Below, in pieces: positions 9,583-17,502 of a stretch of DNA of 64,000 nucleotides. Numbering within the stretch: the first letter of the stretch is position 1; each line of letters starts with the position of its first letter. Under the pieces are notes generated by a model that made no database searches, was not told where the DNA came from, and was given only the letters and a program-made list of their open reading frames with translations. Origin of the DNA: Burkholderiaceae bacterium 16 (GTDB taxonomy: Bacteria; Pseudomonadota; Gammaproteobacteria; Burkholderiales; Burkholderiaceae); contig JYOD01000071.1 of the NCBI GenBank assembly GCA_000955785.1, positions 1 to 64,000 on the forward strand. The letters run 5' to 3'. A program made the translations under genes and the position numbers.

Positions 9583-10281
9583 TCAGTTCAAGGCCAGCCC
9601 CATGCGCCTCGCTGCCGCGCTGAGATGCCGGCGTGCCGCCTGGCGTGCGGCGCCGGGGTTGCCGGCGGCAATGGCTTCGACCAGCGCGGCGTGTTCGCCG
9701 TCCGCGCCTTGCGAGCCGCCGCGAAAGCGCGCGGCGTTTTCCCAGGCCGTTTGACGCGCCGCCAGCATGTGCTGGCCGACGAAATCGGTCAGGCCGGTAA
9801 AGCACGGGTTGTGCGCGGCCTGCGCAATCGCATGGTGGAACGCCACATCGGCCGCCGCGGCGCTGGCGAAATCGTCCGCATGTTGGCCCATGGCGGCCAG
9901 TGCAGCCTGAATGGCTTGCAAGTCTTCCCCCGTGCGGCGCTGGGCGGCCATTTCGGCGCAGGCGCATTCCACCACCATGCGCAGTTCGAATAGCTGGGCC
10001 GGGGTCGGGCCGCCCTGCGGCGCCGTGGCCAAGCGCCACACCTGGCCGCCTGGCGTTTCCGATACGTACGCTCCCGAGCCCTTGCGCGTGATCAGCAGGC
10101 CATCCGCCTTCAGTTGCGCGATGGCCTCGCGGACGATCGGGCGACTCACGCCAAAGGTCTCGCCCAAGGCCGCTTCGGCCGGGAGGCGGGCGCCGGCGGC
10201 GAAGCGGCCAGCCGCAATGTCGGCGCGCAGGGCGTCGGCGATGCGGGCGGCAAGCGAGGCGGGGCGGGTCAGAGTGGTCAT
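9583..10281 (-). CDS. GntR-family regulator, FadR/FCD subfamily
   Basis: A 232-residue repressor-type protein. The N-terminal winged helix (about residues 10-75, with the LPAEAALGETFGVSRPIVREA recognition region) is typical of GntR. The helical C-terminal FCD ligand domain carries the histidines expected for metal and carboxylate binding. It precedes the flavoprotein gene on the same strand and likely responds to that enzyme's hydroxy- or oxo-acid substrate. A perfect 13-bp palindrome 16 bp upstream of the start is a good autoregulatory operator candidate. Confidence 0.9.
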   Translation of the reverse strand: MTTLTRPASLAARIADALRADIAAGRFAAGARLPAEAALGETFGVSRPIVREAIAQLKADGLLITRKGSGAYVSETPGGQVWRLATAPQGGPTPAQLFELRMVVECACAEMAAQRRTGEDLQAIQAALAAMGQHADDFASAAAADVAFHHAIAQAAHNPCFTGLTDFVGQHMLAARQTAWENAARFRGGSQGADGEHAALVEAIAAGNPGAARQAARRHLSAAARRMGLALN

Positions 10282-10624
10282 CAGTAAATCTGTAAGGCTG
10301 TCAGACAGCTTGTGGTGAGAGTTTGCGAGGAAAGCGGGATGGCGTCAAGGATCGCCGGATTGCGATGTCAGGAATCGACCTTAAGGTTTTTCGGAAACTG
10401 GCCGATAAAAAGCTAGGTGAGAAGCGCTATTCACCTTGGACATCGCGGTGGACGTCGGCCTGGACATGGGCACGCGCGTTGCCGTCCGCCCCCTGGGGCG
10501 TTTCGGCGAGGCCAGGCGACGCGATATGCACTGAGCGCCTCGCCGGGTGGTGGCCGCGGGACAGGTTCCCGTGGCCACCGTTGGATCTGCCACGCCTGTA
10601 GCCTGGGCGTCACTGCTGCCTGCC
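10282..10624. other. Intergenic region with operator, no gene seen
   Basis: This gap separates the divergent GntR and PilZ genes. Besides the palindrome at 10297-10309 I see no feature. A plus-strand open frame at 10323-10601 has tryptophan- and arginine-rich, unstructured content and is not credible as a protein. Confidence 0.6.
10297..10309. promoter_or_regulatory. Palindromic operator candidate for the GntR regulator
   Basis: GCTGTC-A-GACAGC is a perfect inverted repeat 16 bp upstream of the GntR start. FCD-type GntR proteins bind short palindromes in this position and often repress themselves. Binding is inferred. Confidence 0.55.
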
Positions 10625-11536
10625 ATGATTGCACTTACCCCTAACGATCTCCCGGTCGGGCAGCCCTTGCCCTGGTCCTTGTTGGACGAGGCGGGAAACC
10701 TCGTGCTCGGCAGCGGTAGCGTGATCCCCGAGGATCGCGATGTCGCCCTGGTCTTCCGGCACGGTACGGTGTGCCGGCCCGATAGCGAGCCGGACGAACT
10801 GGACGATGGCGGCCGACCCGCCACCGCCGGGCCGCTTGGCCTGCAGGTTGGCACGCTGTTGCAGGTCAAGGCGCCGGGTCAGACAGGCCGCGCCGCCGCC
10901 AGCCGGTTGATCGGCTTTGTCGAGCAGGGCCTGTTTGTGACGTGGCCACAGCTCGGCGGCAAGGAATTGCAAGTCCAGGCCGGCGCCACGGTGCTATTGC
11001 GCGGCTTTTCCGGCCACGCGATCCTGAGCTTCGAATCAACCGTGACTGCGATCTGCCGCAGTCCCTTCCGCTATCTGGTGTTGTCAGCACCGGCCGAGTC
11101 GCAGCAGCTTCCGGTGCGCACAGCCACCCGCGTGCCGACCCGCCTGGCCGCCTACCTGGTCGACCCCGGGAGCACGGCGAACGACAGCCTGCAGGGCGAC
11201 GGGGCTGCTCCGCAGGCAGGACCGAGCCCCCACCTGCCGGCCAGGCTGGTGCTGCTGACCGACCTGAGTACCGGCGGCGCGCAGATCCAGATTGCCGGGC
11301 CGGTGCCGGCGCCGGGTACATCGGTACGCTTGTGCTTTCATCTGCGCACTGCGGCGCTGGACAGCGAGATCATGGTCGACGGCCTGGTGCGCAACCCGTT
11401 GCCCGCCGAGAGCGATACAGAGTTCCCCACATTCGGCGTTGCTTTCGATGTGCTCGGTGAGCGGGAGTTGACGCTGCTTCAGTGCTTTATCTACGAACAG
11501 TTGCTGGCAAGTGCCAGCATGCAGGTTTCTACCTGA
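10625..11536 (+). CDS. PilZ-domain c-di-GMP-binding protein (YcgR-like)
   Basis: A 303-residue cytoplasmic protein. The C-terminal half is a PilZ domain with both c-di-GMP motifs visible: RxxxR at residues 165-169 and DxSxxG at 213-218. The N-terminal half resembles the YcgR/PilZN beta-barrel. YcgR-type proteins slow flagellar motors when c-di-GMP is high, but no flagellar gene is nearby, so the output is uncertain. An insertion of about 30 residues between the two motifs (Pro/Gly-rich, near 175-205) is longer than usual. I chose ATG 10625; an in-frame extension to 10547 lacks conservation features. Confidence 0.85.
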   Translation: MIALTPNDLPVGQPLPWSLLDEAGNLVLGSGSVIPEDRDVALVFRHGTVCRPDSEPDELDDGGRPATAGPLGLQVGTLLQVKAPGQTGRAAASRLIGFVEQGLFVTWPQLGGKELQVQAGATVLLRGFSGHAILSFESTVTAICRSPFRYLVLSAPAESQQLPVRTATRVPTRLAAYLVDPGSTANDSLQGDGAAPQAGPSPHLPARLVLLTDLSTGGAQIQIAGPVPAPGTSVRLCFHLRTAALDSEIMVDGLVRNPLPAESDTEFPTFGVAFDVLGERELTLLQCFIYEQLLASASMQVST

Positions 11537-11739
11537 TGTCCTGTGCCTGCTTGCTATCGGCAGCGCGGGGAAGGACGCTGCCGTGACGGTCGCGCTCATT
11601 CCGGCGTTTGGAGCTAATCTTCTAGCGCCAGCCTTGCCCCGCGCGCTCCGGCCGTCTCTACTGTCCCCTGCAATAAAAAGCGGTTATTTATTGCAGCCGC
11701 TTGTCCCGATCAGACCCATCACGATGACGAGGAGACATC
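11537..11739. other. Intergenic region
   Basis: No gene is seen. The region holds the AT-rich inverted repeat at 11668-11696, which stands out against the GC-rich surroundings. Confidence 0.5.
11668..11696. repeat. AT-rich inverted repeat upstream of secreted protein
   Basis: CTGCAATAAA (11668-11677) and TTTATTGCAG (11687-11696) pair perfectly over 10 bp around a 9-base loop. No T run follows, so it is a weak terminator candidate for the PilZ gene or an operator for the next gene, 44 bp downstream. Confidence 0.5.
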
Positions 11740-12225
11740 ATGAAGCGGAGCCCTCGCTTCGGCGCCAGCCTTTGCGCGTCCATTTCGGCTTGCCTGCTTG
11801 CGGTTGCCGTGCCCGCCACGGCCAATGCCATGAATGGACTTGGCCAGGCCCGTGCATTTTCAGCGGAAGAACGTCTGCTTGGGTTAGACGTCCGGTCTAA
11901 CGAAAGCAAGCCGGATAACAGCCTCGCCCGCGGCAGCGAGTTCCGTCCTGATTCGGATGGGGCCGGAGTGGGCCTGCTGGCGATGTCTCCCCTGGAAGTC
12001 GCCTCGGTCACCGCTATCGGCAAGCCAAGCCTTGACGGTGGCTTATCGGGTGTGGTGCTGGCGTTGATCGACGGCATCGGGCAGGTGCCGCTCGCCGGCC
12101 CGGCGCTGATTACCTTGATCGCCGGCGTGGCCGACGTGATCGGTTGGTATCAGGACGTGCCAGACAGCAAGCCGCGCTATCACGATTCGCTGGCATTGCC
12201 CGCGACATCGAGCCCGCAAGCCTGA
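11740..12225 (+). CDS. Secreted protein of unknown function
   Basis: A 161-residue protein with a clear signal peptide: positive MKRSPRF start, hydrophobic core to about residue 26 and a cleavage-like ATANA site near 29. The mature part has a disordered acidic/Ser-rich stretch, then one hydrophobic segment (about residues 105-137, GLSGVVLALIDGIGQV…) that could insert in a membrane or pack as a helix. I recognise no family. A GAGGAGA ribosome site precedes the ATG. A strong bidirectional terminator follows. Confidence 0.7.
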   Translation: MKRSPRFGASLCASISACLLAVAVPATANAMNGLGQARAFSAEERLLGLDVRSNESKPDNSLARGSEFRPDSDGAGVGLLAMSPLEVASVTAIGKPSLDGGLSGVVLALIDGIGQVPLAGPALITLIAGVADVIGWYQDVPDSKPRYHDSLALPATSSPQA

Positions 12226-12231
12226 ACAGGC

Positions 12232-12268
12232 AAAAAAAAAACGGCACCGAATCGGGTGCCGTTTCTTA
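12232..12268. terminator. Bidirectional terminator
   Basis: A stem CGGCACC (12242-12248)/GGTGCCG (12255-12261) extended by A/T pairs has an A10 run on one side and GTTTCTT on the other. It serves both the secreted-protein gene (plus) and the ETF oxidoreductase gene (minus), which converge here. Confidence 0.85.
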
Positions 12269-12286
12269 TGTGCCCTTGGGGCGAGC

Positions 12287-13972
12287 TTACATTCCTACGT
12301 AGTTCGGGCCGCCGCCGCCTTCCGGCGTCACCCACACGATATTCTGCGTGGGATCCTTGATGTCGCAGGTCTTGCAGTGCACGCAGTTCTGCGCATTGAT
12401 CTGCAGGCGTTCCTTGCCATCGTCGTTCTGCACGAACTCGTAGACGCCAGCCGGGCAGTAACGGCTTTCGGGGCCGGCAAACTTGTCCCAGTTGACGTTG
12501 ACGGGCACGCTGGCGTCTTTCAGCGTCAGGTGGGCCGGCTGATTTTCCTCGTGATTGGTGTTGCTGATGAACACCGAACTGAGGCGGTCGAAGGTCAGCT
12601 TGCCGTCCGGCTTGGGATAGGCGATCTGCTGGCACTCGGCGGCCGGCTTGAGGTAGACGTGGTCCGGCTTCTCGCGGTGGATGGTCCAGGGCGGGTTGCG
12701 GATGCCGAGCTTGGGCAGCAGCCATTGCTCGATACCGGTCATCAGGGTGGCGGTGGTGCGTCCCTTCTTGAACCACTGCTTGAAGTTCTTCGCCTGCAGC
12801 AGTTCCTTGTACAGCCAGCTGTTTTCGAAGGCGGTCGGGTAAGCCGTCAGTTCGTCGTGCTGGCGGCCGGCCTGCAAGGCGTCGTATGCGGCCTCGGCGG
12901 CCATCATGCCGGTCTTGATGGCGGCATGGCTGCCCTTGATGCGCGAGGCGTTCAGGTAGCCCGCGTCGCAGCCTACCAGGGCGCCGCCCGGGAATACGGT
13001 CTTGGGCAGCGACAGCAGGCCGCCGGCCGTGATGGCGCGGGCGCCGTAGCTGATGCGCTTGCCGCCTTCAAAATACTTGCGGATCTCAGGGTGGGTCTTG
13101 AAGCGCTGGAATTCCTCGAAGGGCGACAGCCACGGGTTGGTGTAGTCCAGGCCGACCACGAAGCCCACCGCGACCTTGTTGTCTTCCATGTGGTACAGGA
13201 AGGAGCCACCGTAGGTGGCCGGGTCCAGCGGCCAGCCGGCCGTGTGCACCACGAGGCCGGGCTGGTGCTTGGCGGGATCGATCTCCCATAGCTCTTTCAG
13301 GCCGATGCCGTAGCTCTGCGGATCCTTGCCCGCATCGAGCTTGAACTGCGAAATCACCTGCTTGCCCAGGTGTCCGCGCGAGCCCTCGGCGAAGATGGTG
13401 TACTTGGCATGCAGTTCCATGCCGAGCTGGAAGTTCTCGGTGGGCTCGCCTTCCTTGTTGATGCCCATATTGCCGGTGGCCACGCCCTTGATCGAGCCAT
13501 CGTCGTTGTAGAGCACTTCGGCGGCCGGGAAGCCGGGGAAGATTTCCACGCCCAGCGCTTCGGCTTGCTGGCTCAGCCAGCGCGTGAAGTTGGACAGGCT
13601 GATGATGTAGTTGCCGTGGTTGTGGAAGCATTCCGGCAGCAGGGCGGACGGCGTTGCCTTGGAACCGGTTTCGTTGAGGAACAGGAATTTGTCTTCAGCG
13701 ACCGGCTGGTTCAGCGGCGCGCCAAGTTCCTTCCAGTTCGGGAACAACTCATTCAGTGCACGCGGGTCCATGATGGCGCCGGACAGGATGTGGGCGCCGG
13801 GTTCGGAGCCTTTTTCCAGCACGCATACGTTGACTTCGTTGCCTTTCTCCTGCGCGAGCTGCTTCAGGCGGATGGCGGTTGCCAGGCCGGCGGGGCCGCC
13901 GCCGACGATGACAACGTCGTATTCCATGGCCTCGCGGGGGCCGTACTGCTCCAGGAGCTGTTGCTGATTCAT
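12287..13972 (-). CDS. Electron transfer flavoprotein–ubiquinone oxidoreductase
   Basis: A 561-residue membrane-associated FAD and 4Fe-4S enzyme. It passes electrons from ETF (fatty-acid, amino-acid and choline-type dehydrogenases) to ubiquinone. An FAD motif GGGPAGLATAIRL is near residue 22; the C-terminal cluster-binding cysteines lie in CPAGVYEF and in a CVHCKTCDIKDP segment. The start at 13972 gives the normal family length; an in-frame extension to 14260 has no similarity to the family. The divergent SDR gene lies 344 bp away, with a shared regulatory palindrome between them. Confidence 0.97.
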   Translation of the reverse strand: MNQQQLLEQYGPREAMEYDVVIVGGGPAGLATAIRLKQLAQEKGNEVNVCVLEKGSEPGAHILSGAIMDPRALNELFPNWKELGAPLNQPVAEDKFLFLNETGSKATPSALLPECFHNHGNYIISLSNFTRWLSQQAEALGVEIFPGFPAAEVLYNDDGSIKGVATGNMGINKEGEPTENFQLGMELHAKYTIFAEGSRGHLGKQVISQFKLDAGKDPQSYGIGLKELWEIDPAKHQPGLVVHTAGWPLDPATYGGSFLYHMEDNKVAVGFVVGLDYTNPWLSPFEEFQRFKTHPEIRKYFEGGKRISYGARAITAGGLLSLPKTVFPGGALVGCDAGYLNASRIKGSHAAIKTGMMAAEAAYDALQAGRQHDELTAYPTAFENSWLYKELLQAKNFKQWFKKGRTTATLMTGIEQWLLPKLGIRNPPWTIHREKPDHVYLKPAAECQQIAYPKPDGKLTFDRLSSVFISNTNHEENQPAHLTLKDASVPVNVNWDKFAGPESRYCPAGVYEFVQNDDGKERLQINAQNCVHCKTCDIKDPTQNIVWVTPEGGGGPNYVGM

Positions 13973-14316
13973 TGTCTCTAACCCTCTATTCTTGGCAACT
14001 TGCGCGCAATTGTGGGAAATGCCGTGTTCGGTGGTACCGGGGATGCGATGATCGGGGGAAACCGGGGGCAAGGGCGGGGCGCAGAAGGCGCCGATCGTGC
14101 CCGTCTGCGTGTTTTTCCTCTTTCCCTTTGTAGCCCGAGTTCTTAGAATCTCCGGCATTGTCCGGGACTCGCCATGGTCAGGCAAGATTTTTTTTGGAAC
14201 GACCGTTCTTTTTTTGATATGCTGCCTTCCATTTGAGCCAGGCAGTTTCGTGAGGAGCACCCGGTAGCCGCGGCCATGGCAGGCGGCGCGGGGGGCTCCC
14301 GAACATCGAGGTCAAT
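13973..14316. other. Divergent promoter region between ETF-QO and SDR
   Basis: No gene is seen. The low-GC stretch at 14186-14222 contains the operator candidate GAACG-AC-CGTTC and a following TTGATATGCT that could hold a -10 element for the SDR gene. Confidence 0.5.
14197..14208. promoter_or_regulatory. TetR-type operator candidate (GAACG-N2-CGTTC)
   Basis: A perfect inverted repeat GAACGACCGTTC flanked by T-rich DNA lies 109 bp upstream of the SDR start and about 225 bp from the ETF-QO start. TetR-type fatty-acid regulators in related bacteria recognise similar sites (from memory), which fits ETF-QO being a beta-oxidation electron acceptor. No such regulator is encoded in the window. Confidence 0.5.
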
Positions 14317-15102
14317 ATGGGTTTGTCGATCAATCTGGAAGGCAAGGTCGCGCTGGTGACAGGCGCTTCGAGCGGTCTGGGCACGCGGTTTGCCCACGTC
14401 CTGGCCTCGGCTGGCGCCAAGGTGATACTGGCGTCGCGGCGGACCGAGCGGCTCAAGGAACTGCGTGCCGCGATCGAAGCCGAGGGGGGCAGCGCCCATG
14501 TGGTGCAGCTGGACGTGACCGACCACGACAGCATCCGCTCCGCGGTGGCGCATGCCGAGACCGAGGCGGGCGCGATCGATATCCTGGTCAATAACTCGGG
14601 GGTTTCCACCACCCAGCGCCTCACCGACGTAACCCCTGACGATTTCGATTTTGTCTTCGATACCAATACCCGGGGTGCCTTTTTCGTGGCCCAGGAAGTG
14701 GCCAAGCGCATGATCGCGCGCTCCAAGGGAGCCGAGAAAAACGGCAATCCGCTGCCGCAGTCGCGCATCGTCAACATTGCATCGGTGGCCGGGCTCAAGG
14801 TGCTGTCACAGATCGGCGTGTACTGCATGAGCAAGGCCTCCGTGGTGCATATGACCAAGGCGATGGCGCTGGAATGGGCGCGCCACGGCATCAACGTCAA
14901 TGCGATCTGCCCCGGCTATATCGATACCGACATCAATCACCACCACTGGGACACCGATGCGGGCCAGAAACTGATCCAGATGCTGCCGCGCAAGCGCGTG
15001 GGCAAGCCCGAGGACCTGGACGGCCTGCTCCTGCTGCTGGCGTCCGACCAGTCCGCATTCATCAACGGCGCGATCATCACGGCCGACGACGGCATGGTGT
15101 AA
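14317..15102 (+). CDS. Short-chain dehydrogenase/reductase
   Basis: A 261-residue classical SDR. The Rossmann motif TGASSGLG is near residue 17, NNSG near 93, the catalytic Ser near 150 in VNIASVAG, and YxxxK in YCMSKAS near 169. The C-terminus shows the Gly-rich ITADDGM typical of FabG-like enzymes that reduce 3-oxoacyl thioesters or related ketones. The divergent ETF-QO suggests fatty-acid or branched-acid catabolism; that is inference. A GC hairpin without a T run follows at 15129-15149. Confidence 0.88.
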   Translation: MGLSINLEGKVALVTGASSGLGTRFAHVLASAGAKVILASRRTERLKELRAAIEAEGGSAHVVQLDVTDHDSIRSAVAHAETEAGAIDILVNNSGVSTTQRLTDVTPDDFDFVFDTNTRGAFFVAQEVAKRMIARSKGAEKNGNPLPQSRIVNIASVAGLKVLSQIGVYCMSKASVVHMTKAMALEWARHGINVNAICPGYIDTDINHHHWDTDAGQKLIQMLPRKRVGKPEDLDGLLLLLASDQSAFINGAIITADDGMV

Positions 15103-15471
15103 CGAGGTCAACGGCGACGGGCCCCGCGCCCGCTTGCCGGCAAGCGGGTCCTGCCAAGCATCAAAAGTGCGGGCAGGCGTGCGATTCGCCGGCCCTGGGC
15201 TTATCCGGTCCCCTTGGGCGCGACGCGCATCGGCAACTTGCCGGACTGCCGGATTGCCCGTTGCCCGTTGCCGACAGACGGCGCGAACTCCGGCAGGGCA
15301 CATGGGTGCCATGTCCCGCCGACGCGGCGGGTTGCGGGACCAAGCAAAAGTTCCCGCACGCTCCACAGTCTTGGCATAATCCGCCATGTCTTGAGATTAA
15401 GTCTTTACATAATTCAAAGAATATCCGCCTGCAGCCAGAGCGCTGCGCGGACCGGACCGGAGGCCGGGGAG
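15103..15471. other. Intergenic region before the TRAP operon
   Basis: No gene is seen. The first part holds a GC-rich hairpin (CCCGCTTGCC/GGCAAGCGGG) behind the SDR gene. An AT-rich stretch at 15386-15425 is the probable promoter region for the TRAP genes, but I cannot assign clear -35/-10 boxes. Confidence 0.4.
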
Positions 15472-16080
15472 ATGCAAGCAGATAGGGAGGGGCGGCGCGA
15501 TGCCGACCCGCAAGGCGTCACGGCCATGCCGGACGAGACTGGCGCCAGCCAGCAAGGGGACAGCGGCTTCAGGGTTTCGCCGCGGATCGAAGACTGGGTC
15601 GGCGTGATCGTCATGGTGCTGTTGGTGTGCATCACCTTCGCCAATGTGGTGGTCCGTTATTTCACCGATGAGTCCTTTGCCTGGACCGAGGAATTCTCGG
15701 TCTTCCTGATGATCGTGCTGGCCCTGGTGGCAGGGAGCGCCGCCGTGGCGCGCGACCGCAATATCCGCATCGAGTTTTTCTTCGAGCGCGGCAGCGCGGC
15801 TCGGCAGCGGCGCCTGGCCGTATTGTCGGCGCTGGCCGTCGCGGTGATGTTCATCGCACTGGCGGTACTCGGCGGGCGCATCGCCTGGGACGAATACGCG
15901 TTTGGCGAGACCTCGCCGGGCATCGGCGTGCCAAGCTGGTGGTACTCGGTCTGGCTGCCGGTGCTGTCGGCCGCCATCGCGCTGCGGGCGTTCGGCGTGG
16001 CGGTACGCAACCTGCGTGCGCTCAAGGCCCTGCATGCCGGGCGTGCGGATGGCGTACCCGTTTCGGAGTCCGCGCCATGA
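15472..16080 (+). CDS. TRAP transporter small permease (DctQ family)
   Basis: A 202-residue inner-membrane protein with four predicted helices. The conserved DctQ features are an RYF motif after the first helix, a TEEFSVFLMI helix and a DRNIRIEFFFER loop. It is the small permease of a sodium-driven TRAP system for organic acids. ATG 15472 follows a CCGGGGAG site and is preferred over further-upstream frames; ATG 15526 is an alternative. Its stop overlaps the start of the large permease by four bases (ATGA), so they are translationally coupled. Confidence 0.92.
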   Translation: MQADREGRRDADPQGVTAMPDETGASQQGDSGFRVSPRIEDWVGVIVMVLLVCITFANVVVRYFTDESFAWTEEFSVFLMIVLALVAGSAAVARDRNIRIEFFFERGSAARQRRLAVLSALAVAVMFIALAVLGGRIAWDEYAFGETSPGIGVPSWWYSVWLPVLSAAIALRAFGVAVRNLRALKALHAGRADGVPVSESAP

Positions 16081-17381
16081 CCCTTGTTGCGATCATCCTG
16101 TTTGTGGTTTTTCTTGGCCTGATGATGCTTGGCGTGCCGATCGGCGTGTCGCTGGGCCTCGGTGGCCTGGTGGCGATCGACCTGTCCAACCTGGATACGC
16201 AGATGTTCGGCCTGCTGGCCGTGCCGCAGAACTTCTACGCCGGCCTGGGCAAATACCCGCTGCTGGCCATCCCGATGTTCGTGCTGGTCGGTTCGATCTT
16301 CGATCGTTCCGGCGTCGCGCAGCGTCTCGTGACCTTCGCCATTGCCATTGTCGGGCGCGGCCCCGGCATGCTGCCGCTGGTGGCCATCCTGGTGGCCATG
16401 TTCCTGGGCGGGATCTCCGGCTCCGGCCCGGCCAACGCGGCCGCGGTGGGCGGCGTGATGATCGCGTCCATGTCGCGGGCCGGCTATCCCGGCGCGTACA
16501 GCGCGGCCGTGGTTGGCGCAGCCGCCGCCACCGACATCCTGATCCCGCCCTCGGTTGCCTTCATCATCTACAGCGTGCTGGTGCCGGGCGCGTCGGTGCC
16601 GGCGTTGTTCGCCGCCGGCATGATCCCCGGCATCCTGGCCGGTGTGGCGCTGATCGTGCCGGCCGTCTGGCTGGCACGCAAGCACAATATGGGCGCCATC
16701 GAGGCCGGGCTGCCGCGTCCGCCGTTCTGGAAGAGCCTGCGCGAAGCGGCCTGGGGGCTGGTCGCCCCGTTCCTGATCCTGGGCGGCATGCGCGCGGGCT
16801 GGTTCACGCCGACCGAGGCTGCCGTGGTGGCCGTGGTGTACGGCTTGTTCGTCGGCATGGTGATCTATCGCAGCATCGGCCTGCGCGACCTGTTCGTGAT
16901 CTTCCAGGAAGCGGCGGAGACTTCCGCGGTCATCCTGCTGGTGGTGGCGCTGGCCGGTATCTTTGCCTATGCGCTGTCCACGCTGGGCGTGATCGACCCG
17001 CTGGCCAACGCCATCGCGCATTCGGGGCTGGGTGAGTACGGCGTGCTGGCGCTGATCGTGGCCTTGCTGATGACGGTGGGGATGTTCCTCGACGGCATCT
17101 CGATCTTCCTGATCTTCGTGCCGCTGCTGCTGCCGATCGCCAACGCCTTCCACTGGAATCCGGTGTGGTTCGGCGTGGTGCTGACGCTCAAGGTCGCGCT
17201 TGGCCAGTTTACGCCGCCGCTGGCGGTGAACCTGATGGTCTCGTGCCGGATCGCGCGCGTGCGGATGGAAGAGACCGTGCCCTGGGTGGTCTGGATGCTG
17301 CTGGCCATGTTCATTGCCATGCTGATGGTGTTGGCCTATCCGCCGCTGGCGACGTGGCTGCCGGACTATCTCGGTTATTGA
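16077..17381 (+). CDS. TRAP transporter large permease (DctM family)
   Basis: A 434-residue inner-membrane protein with about twelve helices, the transport channel of the TRAP system. The family motif GVPIGVSLGLGGL occurs near the N-terminus, and the GGISGSGPANAAAVGG segment near residue 110 is characteristic. It overlaps the small permease by four bases and is followed, 121 bp later, by the binding-protein gene, giving a full DctQ–DctM–DctP set. Confidence 0.96.
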   Translation: MTLVAIILFVVFLGLMMLGVPIGVSLGLGGLVAIDLSNLDTQMFGLLAVPQNFYAGLGKYPLLAIPMFVLVGSIFDRSGVAQRLVTFAIAIVGRGPGMLPLVAILVAMFLGGISGSGPANAAAVGGVMIASMSRAGYPGAYSAAVVGAAAATDILIPPSVAFIIYSVLVPGASVPALFAAGMIPGILAGVALIVPAVWLARKHNMGAIEAGLPRPPFWKSLREAAWGLVAPFLILGGMRAGWFTPTEAAVVAVVYGLFVGMVIYRSIGLRDLFVIFQEAAETSAVILLVVALAGIFAYALSTLGVIDPLANAIAHSGLGEYGVLALIVALLMTVGMFLDGISIFLIFVPLLLPIANAFHWNPVWFGVVLTLKVALGQFTPPLAVNLMVSCRIARVRMEETVPWVVWMLLAMFIAMLMVLAYPPLATWLPDYLGY

Positions 17382-17418
17382 AGCTGAATCGGAAGTTGAT
17401 CCCATGGGCGGGCTTCGC

Positions 17419-17448
17419 GGCTCGCTTGCGGGATCGCGCAAGCGAGCC
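17419..17448 (+). repeat. Strong hairpin between DctM and DctP genes
   Basis: GGCTCGCTTGCG (17419-17430) pairs perfectly with CGCAAGCGAGCC (17437-17448) across a 6-base loop. There is no T run. Such intercistronic stems usually stabilise upstream mRNA or partly terminate, letting the binding-protein gene be expressed at a different level from the permeases. Confidence 0.65.
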
Positions 17449-17502
17449 ACGCTCAACGCAGTGCATAAGAAACACACAATACATCCTGAGAGGAGAGAAT
17501 CC

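Noticed and set aside
10323..10601. Plus-strand frame of 92 codons between GntR and PilZ genes
   Set aside because: Composition is erratic (repeated Trp, Arg), no ribosome site is convincing, and it covers the promoter region.
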